Notes under the pieces: generated by a model
Databases searched by the model: none
Told to the model about the DNA's origin: nothing
What the model saw: the letters and a program-made list of their open reading frames with translations, nothing else
Source: Didemnitutus sp041906465
GTDB lineage: Bacteria; Verrucomicrobiota; Verrucomicrobiia; Opitutales; Opitutaceae
DNA: 64,000 nt
Assembly: GCA_041906465.1 (NCBI GenBank)
Contig: JAYRJE010000012.1
Span: 124,001 to 188,000 of the forward strand
Reading direction: 5' to 3'
Position numbers and translations under genes: made by a program
Part shown: in pieces, positions 1-8,544 of the stretch
Numbering within the stretch: the first letter of the stretch is position 1
Layout: each line of letters opens with the position of its first letter

Positions 1-322
1 CCGCGGCGAAAAACTCGCGCGCGAGCTGCAACGAATGCGCGGGGCTCGTGTCGCCGATGCCGCCGAAAATCACGCCGCGCCCGCGCACTGCCGCGACGGC
101 GAGCCGCACGAGACGCACGCGATCGGCAATCGTCAGCGAGGCGAATTCGCCGGTGGTGCCGCACACCATCAAGCCCTGGCAACCGCCGCTGATGATGTGC
201 TCGATCAAGCGTTCGACGGCGACCGTGTCGATCTGGCCGGCGCGCACCGGAGTGAGCAGCGGCACGATGGAAAATCCGCGCAGCTGGGCGCGAGTGAGTC
301 CTTTGACAGTCATCAATTTCAT
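1..322 (-). CDS. DapA-family aldolase/lyase, N-terminal part, cut by window edge
   Basis: The reverse strand reads about 107 codons from ATG at 322 to the window edge without a stop. The sequence shows the N-terminus of the dihydrodipicolinate synthase/N-acetylneuraminate lyase superfamily: an early VPLLTPV strand, then VCGTTGEFASL, which carries the GTTGE signature near residue 45. The Schiff-base lysine and the C-terminus lie outside the window. Members cleave or form 2-keto acids through a lysine imine. The gene starts 10 bases after the alcohol dehydrogenase stop, so it is probably the last visible gene of the LacI-headed operon. A catabolic 2-keto-3-deoxy sugar acid aldolase is more likely here than lysine biosynthesis, but the substrate is not identifiable. 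A second in-frame ATG at 313 is an alternative start. Confidence 0.8.
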   Translation of the reverse strand, partial: MKLMTVKGLTRAQLRGFSIVPLLTPVRAGQIDTVAVERLIEHIISGGCQGLMVCGTTGEFASLTIADRVRLVRLAVAAVRGRGVIFGGIGDTSPAHSLQLAREFFAA

Positions 323-332
323 GGGAAGTGGA

Positions 333-1478
333 TCAGTAAGCTTCGCGATAGATGCGCTCCGCGTCGGCCGCGGTGACTTCGCGCGGATTGTTTTTCAGCA
401 GGCGCGTGACCTTCATCGATTCGACCGCGAGACGCGGCAGATCCGCCTCGGGCACGCCGACGTCGCGCAGGCGTTGCGGAATGCCGCAATTGCGCGAGAG
501 CTCCGCGAGGCGGCGCAGGCCAGCCTCAGCCGTCGCGAGCGCGGTCGATTCACGCGGCACGCCGAGCGCGACCGCGATGTCGGCGTAACGCTCGGGCATC
601 GCGGGCAAATTGAAACGAAACACGGCCGGCATGAGCAGCGAGTTCGCGACGCCGTGCGCCACGCGGTATTCGCCGCCGAGCGGATACGACAGCGCGTGCA
701 CCGCCGCGGTGTTCACCGGGCCGAGACACAGGCCGCCGTAAAGCGCGCCGAGCATGACGTCGGCGCGCGCGGTGCGATTTGAGCCGTCGCGCACCGCGGT
801 CTCGATGCTGCGGCCGATGCGGCGGATGCCTTCGAGGGCATAGACGTCCACGATCGGATGCGCGTGCTTGTTCGCGTAGGCTTCCATGCAGTGGACGAGC
901 GCGTCGATGCCGGACGCGGCCGTGACCGGCGGCGGCATCGAGTGCGTGGGTTCCGGATCGCAAATCGCGAGATCGGGCACGAGGTGCGGGCTGATCACGC
1001 CTTTCTTCAGACGCTCCGCTTCGTCGAGGAGAATGGCGGCCGGCGACACGTCGGCGCCCGTGCCCGCGGTCGTGGCGATGGCCACGAGCGGCAACGAACG
1101 CGCCTTCAGCAAACCGATGCCGAACACCGCACGCACGTCCTCGCGACCGTCGTAAAGCGCGGCGACCAGCTTCGACACATCGAGCGGACTGCCGCCGCCG
1201 AATCCGACGACGACATCGGGGCGAAACTCGCGCGCGGCGGCGACGACTTGCTCGAACAACGCGATCTCGGGTTCGCGATCGACGCGTTCGCAGACGGCGA
1301 GTTCGATGCCGCCGGCGCGCCACGCGGCGAAGAGCGCGGATTGCGCGGCCGCGACTTGCGGGCTCGTGACGACGAAGACGCGTTTCCAGCCTTGGCGGCC
1401 GAATTCCTCGGGGGCGACGCGGCTGGTGCCGTCGCCGAAGATGATGCGCTTGGGTTGTTGCAGGATCAGGGTGTTCAT
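333..1478 (-). CDS. Iron-containing alcohol dehydrogenase
   Basis: A 381-aa protein of the Fe-ADH (group III) family, which oxidises or reduces short alcohols and aldehydes with NAD(P). GGGSPLD at residues 94-100 is the nucleotide-binding signature. D192, H196, H261 and H275 fit the four metal ligands in GIDALVHCMEAY and HALSYPLGGEYRVAHG. The start was chosen at ATG 1478 because it overlaps the stop of the upstream transporter-sulfatase by 4 nt (ATGA), which implies translational coupling; a longer in-frame extension upstream is antisense-like noise. In a sugar-catabolic operon with two aldolases, lactaldehyde or a similar aldehyde is a plausible substrate. That is inference, since substrate specificity cannot be read from the sequence. 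Confidence 0.9.
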   Translation of the reverse strand: MNTLILQQPKRIIFGDGTSRVAPEEFGRQGWKRVFVVTSPQVAAAQSALFAAWRAGGIELAVCERVDREPEIALFEQVVAAAREFRPDVVVGFGGGSPLDVSKLVAALYDGREDVRAVFGIGLLKARSLPLVAIATTAGTGADVSPAAILLDEAERLKKGVISPHLVPDLAICDPEPTHSMPPPVTAASGIDALVHCMEAYANKHAHPIVDVYALEGIRRIGRSIETAVRDGSNRTARADVMLGALYGGLCLGPVNTAAVHALSYPLGGEYRVAHGVANSLLMPAVFRFNLPAMPERYADIAVALGVPRESTALATAEAGLRRLAELSRNCGIPQRLRDVGVPEADLPRLAVESMKVTRLLKNNPREVTAADAERIYREAY

Positions 1479-4402
1479 TTGTTGAAAGGATTGGTGAGGT
1501 CGCCCGGCGGGGGCGGCGCGACATTGCGGTCGCCGGCGGATTGAAAGCGCGGATTGCGCGTCATTTCCTGCGCGCCAACTTCGCGGCGCCACGTCCGCAA
1601 GCGCCGCGCGAGATCCGCGCAGCGCGCGGGTTCGGCGGCGGCGAGGTTCGTGGTTTCGCCCGGATCGTTTTCCAGGTCGTAAAGCTCGTAAGGCGGACCG
1701 TCCGTCGCGCCGCCGATGGTGCGATCGAACCACTCGATCAGTTTCCATCGGCCGCAACGAATGGCGCCGCACGGCGCGATGCCGAGGTGATGATAATGCG
1801 GATAATGCCAGCAGAGTTCCGCGCGCGCGGGCGCGCTCGGCCGGCCTTGCTCGACCGTGGCGCGCAGCGAAATGCCGTCCTGCCCATCGGTGGCGCGGCC
1901 CGTGCAAAAATCGACGATCGTGTTGAACACATCCGCGCCAAACACCGGCCCGTGGCAGCGTCCGCCGCGAATCCGACCGGGCAGGTGGAAAATCAGCGGC
2001 ACGCGCAAACCGCCTTCGTAGAGATCGGCCTTCGCGCCGCGCAGCGGTTTGCGCGTGGCGCTGCGGCCGAAGGAGCCGTGATCGGAAACGAAAACGATCA
2101 ACGTGTCGCGATCGCGGCCGCACGCGCGCAACCCTTCGCGCAGTTGACCGATGCTGCGATCGACCGACTCCAGCATCGCGCCGAGCGCCGGACGGTTGGC
2201 GTCGTTATCGGCGTCCGGTTTCGCCGCGTATTTTTGCACGAGCGCGGCCGGCGCGATCTCGGGACGATGCAGCGCGTTGTGCGCGATCACGCACAGGAAC
2301 GGCTCGGCGCGCGGGCGCTGCATGAAATTCAAAGCCGCCGCGGTGACGCGCTCGATGGAATGCGGATCGCGCTCCGGATCGACATCGGGAGCGGGTTTGC
2401 GTGTGACGAGCACATCGTCGAAGCCCTGCGATTCCGGGTCCGTCGGCCGGCCCGGCGCATAGTGGTAATCGGGCGCGAAATGCCATTTGCCGAAATGGCC
2501 GGTGGCGTAACCGGCGCGCTTCAACACGTCGCCGAGCGTGTCCACCTCGACCGGCAAGAAGCGCTGCCACGCCGGCGTGAACAGCCGCGGATGCTCCGGC
2601 TCGGTGCCGGGAATGTAGTTCGTCAGCCGCAGGCGCGCCGGATGGATGCCGGTGTAGAGCGCCGCACGCGCGGGCGAGCAAATCGGGCTCGCCGCGTAAG
2701 CGCCGGTGAGATGCGCACCCTCGGCGGCGAGGCGATCGATCTCGGGCGTCTCGTAGAAACGGCTGCCGTTTGCGCCGAGTTGGTGCACGCCCATGTCGTC
2801 CACGATAACGAGGAGCACGTTGGGCGCTTCACTCCGTGCCCGCTGCGCGGCGGTCGCGGAGCTTTCGCGAAAACGGGGGCTGTAGATCGTCAACTCCTCG
2901 ACGTCCGCCGGACAATATCCGCCGAGCACGCGGCTCGCGATCCAGCCGGTCGTGAAGAGCACGAGGTGACCGCAAATGCCGATGAGGATCGGGTTGAACG
3001 GAAAGTTGAAACCGAAATCGACGACGCGCGCGGCCGGTTGCGAGAGGATCGCCCAGGTCATGAACCCGAGGCACGCCGCGATGCCGACGTAGCAACCGCG
3101 ACGCGTGGCGCCCCGCGTGAGGAAACCGAGCGCGAAGAGTCCGAGCGTGCCGCCCGAGAGAATCGCGGCGACCGTCACCGCGCGTTCCATGAGCGGCGCC
3201 AGGCCTTTTTCGGGGATCAGCAGCAGCGCGCAGCCGGAGGCAATCAATCCGCCAATCACGATGTTGACCCGGCCCCACAGCAGCCGCGCCCGCTCCGAGG
3301 CGTGCGGGAAAGCGGTGCCGAAAAAATCCGTCGTCACCACCGTGGCAACGCTGTTCAAGTCGGAACTCGTGGTGGACATCGCCGCCGCGAGGATCGCCGC
3401 GACCACGACGCCCAGCATGCCCGCCGGCAGGTAGTGCGACATGAAAAACGGCATCACGCGATCGCCGAGCTCGGGCCCCGGCACGCCCGCGAGCGAAAAG
3501 AATCCGTAGAGGCACGAGCCGATGAACATGAACAGCGCGAACACCGGCACGCACAGCAGCGCGCCCGTGAACACGGCACGGCTCGCTTCCGCGTCGCTGC
3601 GCGCGATGAGGTAGCGTTGCACGATGTGCTGGTCGGCGATGTAGCGACGCAGCCATTTCGAAAGATACGTCACCGAAAACAGCCAGAGCGTCGTCGTGTG
3701 CGCGTCGAACAAACTCGCCCACGAAAAATCCCACGAACCCAGCGTGAGACGCCCGCCGCGCCACGCCTCGCCGACGACCGCAAAGGGCGCGCCCGCTTCC
3801 GGCGCGAACAGCAAACGCAGCAATACGAACAATCCGCCGACGATCAAGAACGTGCCTTGCGCGACATCGGTCCAAACCACGGCCTTGATGCCGCCGAGCA
3901 TCGTGTAAGTCGCCGTGAAGAGCGCGAGGCCCACGATCACCATCCGCAGATCCCAACCCGTGAGCACGTTTACGGCGATCGCCGTCGTGACCAGCGTCAC
4001 GCCGATATCGAACGTGCGATCGGCGAGAAATCCGAAGGACGTATAGAGCCGGCCCGCGAGACCGAAGCGCCGCCCGATGTATTCGTAGGCGCTCATGTGC
4101 ACGACGCGCCGATAGAACGGCACGACGAATTTCGCCACGACCAGCAGCACCGCCGGCAACAGCAGGTGCGGCACGAGCAGAATCAGCCCCTTTTGAAACG
4201 CGGTTCCCGGATGACCGACGAACGTCCCCGTGCTGATCATCGTCCCCATCAGCGTAAACGCGACGACCCAGCCCGGGATGCTCTTGCTCGCGATGAAGAA
4301 TTTCGCCGCCGTGTTCTGCCCGCGCGAGACCCACAAGCCCACGACGGCAATGAGCATCAGGTAGCCGATGACGATGTAGATATCGATCAGGCTGAGGCTC
4401 AT
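1475..4402 (-). CDS. Sodium:solute symporter fused to C-terminal sulfatase
   Basis: One uninterrupted 975-aa frame carries two complete domains. Residues 1 to about 505 are an SSS-family transporter with about 13 hydrophobic segments, and the AMSTTSSDLN stretch near 341-350 fits the sodium-site helix. A linker of about 20 residues follows. Residues 527-945 are a type I sulfatase: metal aspartates D535/D536, the C575-S-P-A-R motif whose cysteine becomes formylglycine, GKWH near 638-641 and SDHG at 773-776. The sulfatase part has no signal peptide. A 13-helix SSS core normally ends in the cytoplasm, so the sulfatase may act on the imported sugar; this topology is inference. The other SSS protein in the window (21641-23188) ends where this linker begins. 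The gene sits 27 nt after the aldolase gene and overlaps the alcohol dehydrogenase by 4 nt. Confidence 0.85.
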   Translation of the reverse strand: MSLSLIDIYIVIGYLMLIAVVGLWVSRGQNTAAKFFIASKSIPGWVVAFTLMGTMISTGTFVGHPGTAFQKGLILLVPHLLLPAVLLVVAKFVVPFYRRVVHMSAYEYIGRRFGLAGRLYTSFGFLADRTFDIGVTLVTTAIAVNVLTGWDLRMVIVGLALFTATYTMLGGIKAVVWTDVAQGTFLIVGGLFVLLRLLFAPEAGAPFAVVGEAWRGGRLTLGSWDFSWASLFDAHTTTLWLFSVTYLSKWLRRYIADQHIVQRYLIARSDAEASRAVFTGALLCVPVFALFMFIGSCLYGFFSLAGVPGPELGDRVMPFFMSHYLPAGMLGVVVAAILAAAMSTTSSDLNSVATVVTTDFFGTAFPHASERARLLWGRVNIVIGGLIASGCALLLIPEKGLAPLMERAVTVAAILSGGTLGLFALGFLTRGATRRGCYVGIAACLGFMTWAILSQPAARVVDFGFNFPFNPILIGICGHLVLFTTGWIASRVLGGYCPADVEELTIYSPRFRESSATAAQRARSEAPNVLLVIVDDMGVHQLGANGSRFYETPEIDRLAAEGAHLTGAYAASPICSPARAALYTGIHPARLRLTNYIPGTEPEHPRLFTPAWQRFLPVEVDTLGDVLKRAGYATGHFGKWHFAPDYHYAPGRPTDPESQGFDDVLVTRKPAPDVDPERDPHSIERVTAAALNFMQRPRAEPFLCVIAHNALHRPEIAPAALVQKYAAKPDADNDANRPALGAMLESVDRSIGQLREGLRACGRDRDTLIVFVSDHGSFGRSATRKPLRGAKADLYEGGLRVPLIFHLPGRIRGGRCHGPVFGADVFNTIVDFCTGRATDGQDGISLRATVEQGRPSAPARAELCWHYPHYHHLGIAPCGAIRCGRWKLIEWFDRTIGGATDGPPYELYDLENDPGETTNLAAAEPARCADLARRLRTWRREVGAQEMTRNPRFQSAGDRNVAPPPPGDLTNPFNK

Positions 4403-4429
4403 GACTGCATCGTGCGCGACCCCGAAAAA

Positions 4430-5407
4430 TCAGGGCATGGTGCGCTTCGTGTGCTTGCGGCCGATCTCGGCCACTTCCGGATAACCGCCGGCGATGATGT
4501 CGATGCCCGCCTCGATTTGCGCGACGACGTCGGTCGTCTGCGCGTTGTCGAGGATGTGCAGCTTCGCCGCCTTGCACGCGGCGATCACGCGGTTCGCGGC
4601 CGCGGTGAGTTCGGCCGGCGCGACGAAGTCGGGCTTGCGGCCGTAATCGAACGCCGCGTCGAGGTGACCCGACGCGTAACACGTGTCGCGCGGCCCCCAC
4701 TCCGCAAAACTCAAACCGGGCACGCGCACGATTTCCTCGGTGTTCGGCAAACCCCAACGATCTTCAATCTTCACGCCGAACATCAGCTCGCCCTTCGGGT
4801 TGAGCGGCCACGCATCGGCCAAACCGTAATATTCCTTCGGCGTGACGCCCCAGATTTTCGAAGCGAACTCGTGCGCGCCGAAACAGCGCAAGCCCGCTTC
4901 GAGGCCGGAGCCGACCGCTTGGCGATGAATTTCGAACCGCGCCCCGCGAATGAACGCGCGCACCGCCGCGGGATTGCGCGCGTGACAAATGTGCAACCCG
5001 TGAACGCCGCACGCGAGCGCCTGCTGGATCATCCAGTGATTCGCCGTGACGACTTCCTCGCTCAACCCGTAGAGCGGCAAGGTGACGATCACCGCCGGCG
5101 TGCGATGGCCGCTGCGCGTCGGTCCGCCGTCCACGAGGCCGCGCATGAACTCGCGCAACTGGGTGAAGTCCATCGCGGAGCCTTCCATATCATACATCAA
5201 CACATCGGCCCACGTCTGCGCCGCCGCTTTGCCCTCCGCGTAACCGCCGCGGCCGTAGGAATAATAAACCGGCTGGCCGGACTCGAGCAGCTCGATCGCT
5301 TTGTTGACGTGTTTCGGTTTCGGGAGCGACGCGGGCGCAACCGGCTCGGCGGCAAATGCCGTGAGCGCGAGAAACGCCGTGAGCAAAAGCGTGGCGAGGC
5401 GTTGCAT
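4430..5407 (-). CDS. Exported HpcH/HpaI-type aldolase family protein
   Basis: A 325-aa protein with a clear signal peptide (LLLTAFLALTAFAAEP at the N-terminus). The body resembles the HpcH/HpaI aldolase/citrate lyase TIM barrel: DMEGSAMDF near residue 90 would carry the metal-binding glutamate, VTLPLYG and GVHGLHICHARNP follow, and IIAGGYPEVAEIGRK ends the barrel. Canonical members are cytoplasmic metal-dependent class II aldolases acting on 2-keto-3-deoxy acids. An exported version is unusual and its activity may differ. It lies between the beta-helix gene (6-nt gap) and the transporter-sulfatase gene (27-nt gap), so it is almost certainly co-transcribed with them. Confidence 0.75.
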   Translation of the reverse strand: MQRLATLLLTAFLALTAFAAEPVAPASLPKPKHVNKAIELLESGQPVYYSYGRGGYAEGKAAAQTWADVLMYDMEGSAMDFTQLREFMRGLVDGGPTRSGHRTPAVIVTLPLYGLSEEVVTANHWMIQQALACGVHGLHICHARNPAAVRAFIRGARFEIHRQAVGSGLEAGLRCFGAHEFASKIWGVTPKEYYGLADAWPLNPKGELMFGVKIEDRWGLPNTEEIVRVPGLSFAEWGPRDTCYASGHLDAAFDYGRKPDFVAPAELTAAANRVIAACKAAKLHILDNAQTTDVVAQIEAGIDIIAGGYPEVAEIGRKHTKRTMP

Positions 5408-5413
5408 GTTGAA

Positions 5414-7105
5414 TTAGGAACGAGGTTGGACGTCGGCGCCGAGTCCGGCGGGCGCGTCGGGTTTGAGTCGGAAACTGCGCAAGACGACGAAGTGCTTCGG
5501 CGATTTCGTGACGGCGTCGAGACGCCCCCACAGCACGATCTCGCGACCGCTGACGCGCGCGATCACGCGCCACTGCCCGCCTTTCGCCAGATTATCCGTA
5601 AGACGAATCGCGCGCCCCGCCCAATCGCCCGCGGGCAAATCCGCCGTCGTCGTGACCGTCGTTTGTCCCGCGGCGGCGTCGAAGCGGAGCTGCACGAGGT
5701 CGCCCTGCGCGCCGTCGTTCAAGAAAATGTCTTCCACCGGCAAGTGCGGCCCGCCGGGCACGTTCGCCGTCGCGGCATTTTGCGCGAAGCTCACGCGCGC
5801 TTCGACGGACTTCACCGGACCTTTGAGAATGTTGCCCGTGAAACGGCTCGGCCCGAGCGAGGCTTTGTCTTCGAAGAAATTCCAGTCCTGCCAGACGGTG
5901 TTGCGCTCGGCCTCGATCTCGGAGCGTTGGAGATAGAAACCGCCCTCGTTCTCGGCGATGACGTTGTGCGCGAAACGCGCGCGCGTTTCCATCGTCACGC
6001 GCATCGCCCCGGAATTGCCCACGGAGTTAGCGTTGCCGACGAAGAGATTGCGTTCGACGACGACGCGGAAGCGATCGGCTGCGGGATAAGGATCAAGCGG
6101 CGCATCGTAACGATGCTCTTGTCCACCGAGGAACAGCGCGCCCGCATCGTCACCGCCGCTGTTGGCCACGAAAACGTTGCCGACGATCCGCGGCGCCGAC
6201 CAGAGCGCGACGAACACGCCGCCCGCGTCGTTGCGCGTGAGCGATTCGTTCGCGACGACGACGTTGTCCTCGAACACGCCGTTCGAATTACGGAAAAACG
6301 AGACGGCGCCGCCGTCGGAGCTGCGCATCGGATCGGCGAGGCCGGCGTGGTTGTTGGCAAAAACAGTGCGGCGGATTTCCGGCGCAGCACCGCGATCGGA
6401 CGCGACGGCGCCGCCGCGTCCGCACTCCGTGGAGTTTTCGTAGAACAGGCAGTTCTCGATGCGCGGCGCGGCACCGTTGACGCACATGATCGCGCCGCCG
6501 TCGTTGGCGGTTTCGTGCAACAGCGGCGGATTCCACGGCGCGGGGATCAGCGTGCGGTTGTCGGTGAAAACACAATTCGTGACGACCGGCGACACGCCGT
6601 CGCAGAGCAACGCCGCGCCCTTGCCGCGCACGCGTCCGCCTTCGAAGACGAAGCCATCGACCGACGCGTGGTCGCTGCCGATCGCGATGCGGTGCGCACC
6701 CTCGCCGTCGAGAATCGTGCGATGCTGGCGCAGATCGCGCGCGCCACCGGGCGCGGCGAAGCCGCCGAAGAGCGCGACGTGCGGCTTCAGCGCAAACGTC
6801 GGCTCCGCGTAGCGACCGGCCGAAACGCAGATCGCCACCGGTGCCGACGCGGTCGGGCGGCCGGCGAGTTCGAGCCCGCGCGTAAGTGTGCGCAGCGGTC
6901 GCGCGACCGAGCCGTCGCCTTTAATGTCGTCGCCGTGCGTCTGATCGACTTGCAGGACCGCGGCGAAGCGCGCCGTATCCGCGGGAGCGGTCGCGGACGG
7001 ACCGACGGAGGAGGCAAACAAGCCGTGCGCGACGGCGAAAAACGCGACCGATGCGACCCATCTGGGCATAATTCGACTGAGGTTGTAAAACGGGGTTTTG
7101 TTCAT
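5414..7105 (-). CDS. Secreted right-handed parallel beta-helix protein
   Basis: A 563-aa protein with an N-terminal membrane or signal segment (WVASVAFFAVAHGLFAS). Its middle is a series of short repeats of the form NCVFTDN, NCLFYEN, TVFANNH, NVFVANS and NLFVGNA, separated by GGA-rich turns, which is typical of right-handed parallel beta-helix proteins. These often bind or cleave polysaccharides. HGDDIKGDGSVARPLRTL near residue 55 resembles the entry strand of pectate-lyase-like proteins. No catalytic residues are assigned, so a lyase function is only suggested. It follows the LacI gene by 15 nt and precedes the aldolase gene by 6 nt. A truncated paralogue lies at 41728-42706. Confidence 0.75.
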   Translation of the reverse strand: MNKTPFYNLSRIMPRWVASVAFFAVAHGLFASSVGPSATAPADTARFAAVLQVDQTHGDDIKGDGSVARPLRTLTRGLELAGRPTASAPVAICVSAGRYAEPTFALKPHVALFGGFAAPGGARDLRQHRTILDGEGAHRIAIGSDHASVDGFVFEGGRVRGKGAALLCDGVSPVVTNCVFTDNRTLIPAPWNPPLLHETANDGGAIMCVNGAAPRIENCLFYENSTECGRGGAVASDRGAAPEIRRTVFANNHAGLADPMRSSDGGAVSFFRNSNGVFEDNVVVANESLTRNDAGGVFVALWSAPRIVGNVFVANSGGDDAGALFLGGQEHRYDAPLDPYPAADRFRVVVERNLFVGNANSVGNSGAMRVTMETRARFAHNVIAENEGGFYLQRSEIEAERNTVWQDWNFFEDKASLGPSRFTGNILKGPVKSVEARVSFAQNAATANVPGGPHLPVEDIFLNDGAQGDLVQLRFDAAAGQTTVTTTADLPAGDWAGRAIRLTDNLAKGGQWRVIARVSGREIVLWGRLDAVTKSPKHFVVLRSFRLKPDAPAGLGADVQPRS

Positions 7106-7120
7106 GAAATTACGCGGCGC

Positions 7121-8245
7121 TCAGTCCGCGTAGTCGATCACTGCGACCGATTGGCCTTCGACGAGGCTCGGTTCGACCAGGATCTTGGTGGGGATGGATT
7201 CGACCTTGTTGCGAATCCGCGAGAGCAGTTGCTGCACCGCGCGCCGGCCGATGGCCTCCGCGCGAATATCGATCGTCGTAAGCGACGGGCTCAGGCCCAT
7301 CACGAGCGGCTTCTCGTGATTGAACGAGAGCACGCTGACATCGCGGCCGACTTGCAGCTTCAGCTGACGAAGAGCCGCGTAAAGTTGCACCGCGATGCTA
7401 TCCGCGCCGACGATGATCGCCGTGGGACGCTCCGCTTCGGGCAGCGCATACCAGCGCTCGACGAGCGGCAGCACTTCCGCCGGCCGGCTCACGGCCGCGA
7501 GCGGCCAGCGAATCGCCTCGGGCTGCGTCGGTTTTTCAAAAAGTTGCAGCGACATCTTCATCCGCTGCACGTGCGCGGACAGCGCGCGCTTCAAACCTTC
7601 CGAGCGCGTCTGGCCCTGGCGCGGATGCAGGTAGGCGACGCGGCGATGACCGCGCGCAAAAAGATATTCCACGCCAATGCGCGCGCCGACATCCACGTCG
7701 GTGCTGCACACGTCGCCCTCGGCCGACTCCGGTTTGCCGAGCAGCCATACGTGCGGAATGCGATTGATCGCCTCGACCAGCGTCGGGCTCGCGCAGAGGC
7801 GCAGATCGCCAAACAAAGGGCTCTTCAGGATCAGGCCATCGACTTGGTTCTTCGCCAGGAAAACGGGAATGCGGTCCGCGTTCGGCACGTTCGCGAGCAT
7901 CAGGTTCATGCCTTCGGCCGCCATCGCGAGCTCCACGCCGTGCAACGCTTCGGAGATCACGGGCAGGTGCGCCAAAGACTCGTCCATGCCCATCAGCAAC
8001 ACGCCGAAATTTCCGCGGCGACGATAACCGCCCAATCCGTCGCTCACCATCCCACCGCGCCGACGCTTCCGGAGCGGCTTGTAACCGATCCGCGCCACCG
8101 CGTCCAAGACGCGCTTCCGAATGTCCGCGCCCACCGAGTCGGGCGTGTTGAAAACGCGCGATACCGTTCCAACCGACACCGACGCCGCCGCGGCAACATC
8201 CAAGACCGTGGGTTTTGAGGCAGAAGCGGCAGAGGGGGAAGGCAT
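7121..8245 (-). CDS. LacI-family transcriptional regulator
   Basis: About 374 aa. The N-terminal helix-turn-helix (TVLDVAAAASVSVGTVSRVFN pattern) and hinge helix are typical of LacI/GalR, followed by a periplasmic-binding-protein-like effector domain with DGLILKSP, GHRRVAYLHP and SLTTIDI motifs. The start was set at 8245, not 8251, because an AGGAG at 8252-8256 is ideally spaced from the second ATG. A low-complexity basic stretch (KRRRGGMV) follows the DNA-binding domain. The gene heads the minus-strand operon down to the DapA-like gene and is divergent from the FGE-like gene. It probably represses one or both directions until a sugar derivative binds, but the ligand is unknown. Confidence 0.9.
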   Translation of the reverse strand: MPSPSAASASKPTVLDVAAAASVSVGTVSRVFNTPDSVGADIRKRVLDAVARIGYKPLRKRRRGGMVSDGLGGYRRRGNFGVLLMGMDESLAHLPVISEALHGVELAMAAEGMNLMLANVPNADRIPVFLAKNQVDGLILKSPLFGDLRLCASPTLVEAINRIPHVWLLGKPESAEGDVCSTDVDVGARIGVEYLFARGHRRVAYLHPRQGQTRSEGLKRALSAHVQRMKMSLQLFEKPTQPEAIRWPLAAVSRPAEVLPLVERWYALPEAERPTAIIVGADSIAVQLYAALRQLKLQVGRDVSVLSFNHEKPLVMGLSPSLTTIDIRAEAIGRRAVQQLLSRIRNKVESIPTKILVEPSLVEGQSVAVIDYAD

Positions 8246-8544
8246 TCTCATCTCCTAGGAGAAACTCTCACTTTCAGGCAAGTTAAAAGTGAAATAGATA
8301 ATTCATTTCGCCAATTTCATTCCAGACGAGCAGAGATACTTTTCGGGAAATATTCCCATGCCGTTTATAAAACAAGTATCTCATAATTAAATCGAAATGC
8401 ATCATTCCGAATCTGCGTTCGCACGGTCTTTTACAGCCTGTAGAAATCTCGCCAGAAGCGCGGTCACAAAATAACGGAGGATTATTTTTTTGAATTTCAT
8501 CCTCGAATTTGAAATTCCGCCTGTTTTAGGAAATCCCCGTCAAA
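8246..8544. promoter_or_regulatory. AT-rich divergent promoter region with inverted repeats
   Basis: About 300 bases without a gene, clearly richer in A+T than its flanks. It separates the LacI regulator from the FGE-like gene and must hold both promoters. Visible inverted repeats are GAAAT/ATTTC at 8291-8309, GGGAA/TTCCC near 8348-8360 and GAATTTC/GAAATTC at 8492-8498 and 8511-8517, the last about 28 nt before the plus-strand start. GAAATAG-type half sites recur upstream of the isomerase gene at 19935. They are candidate operators only; binding is not shown. Confidence 0.55.

Noticed and set aside
1541..8218. A 2225-codon open frame on the plus strand
   Set aside because: It is antisense to well-defined genes and very rich in Arg, Ala, Glu and His, the mark of a GC-rich antisense frame.
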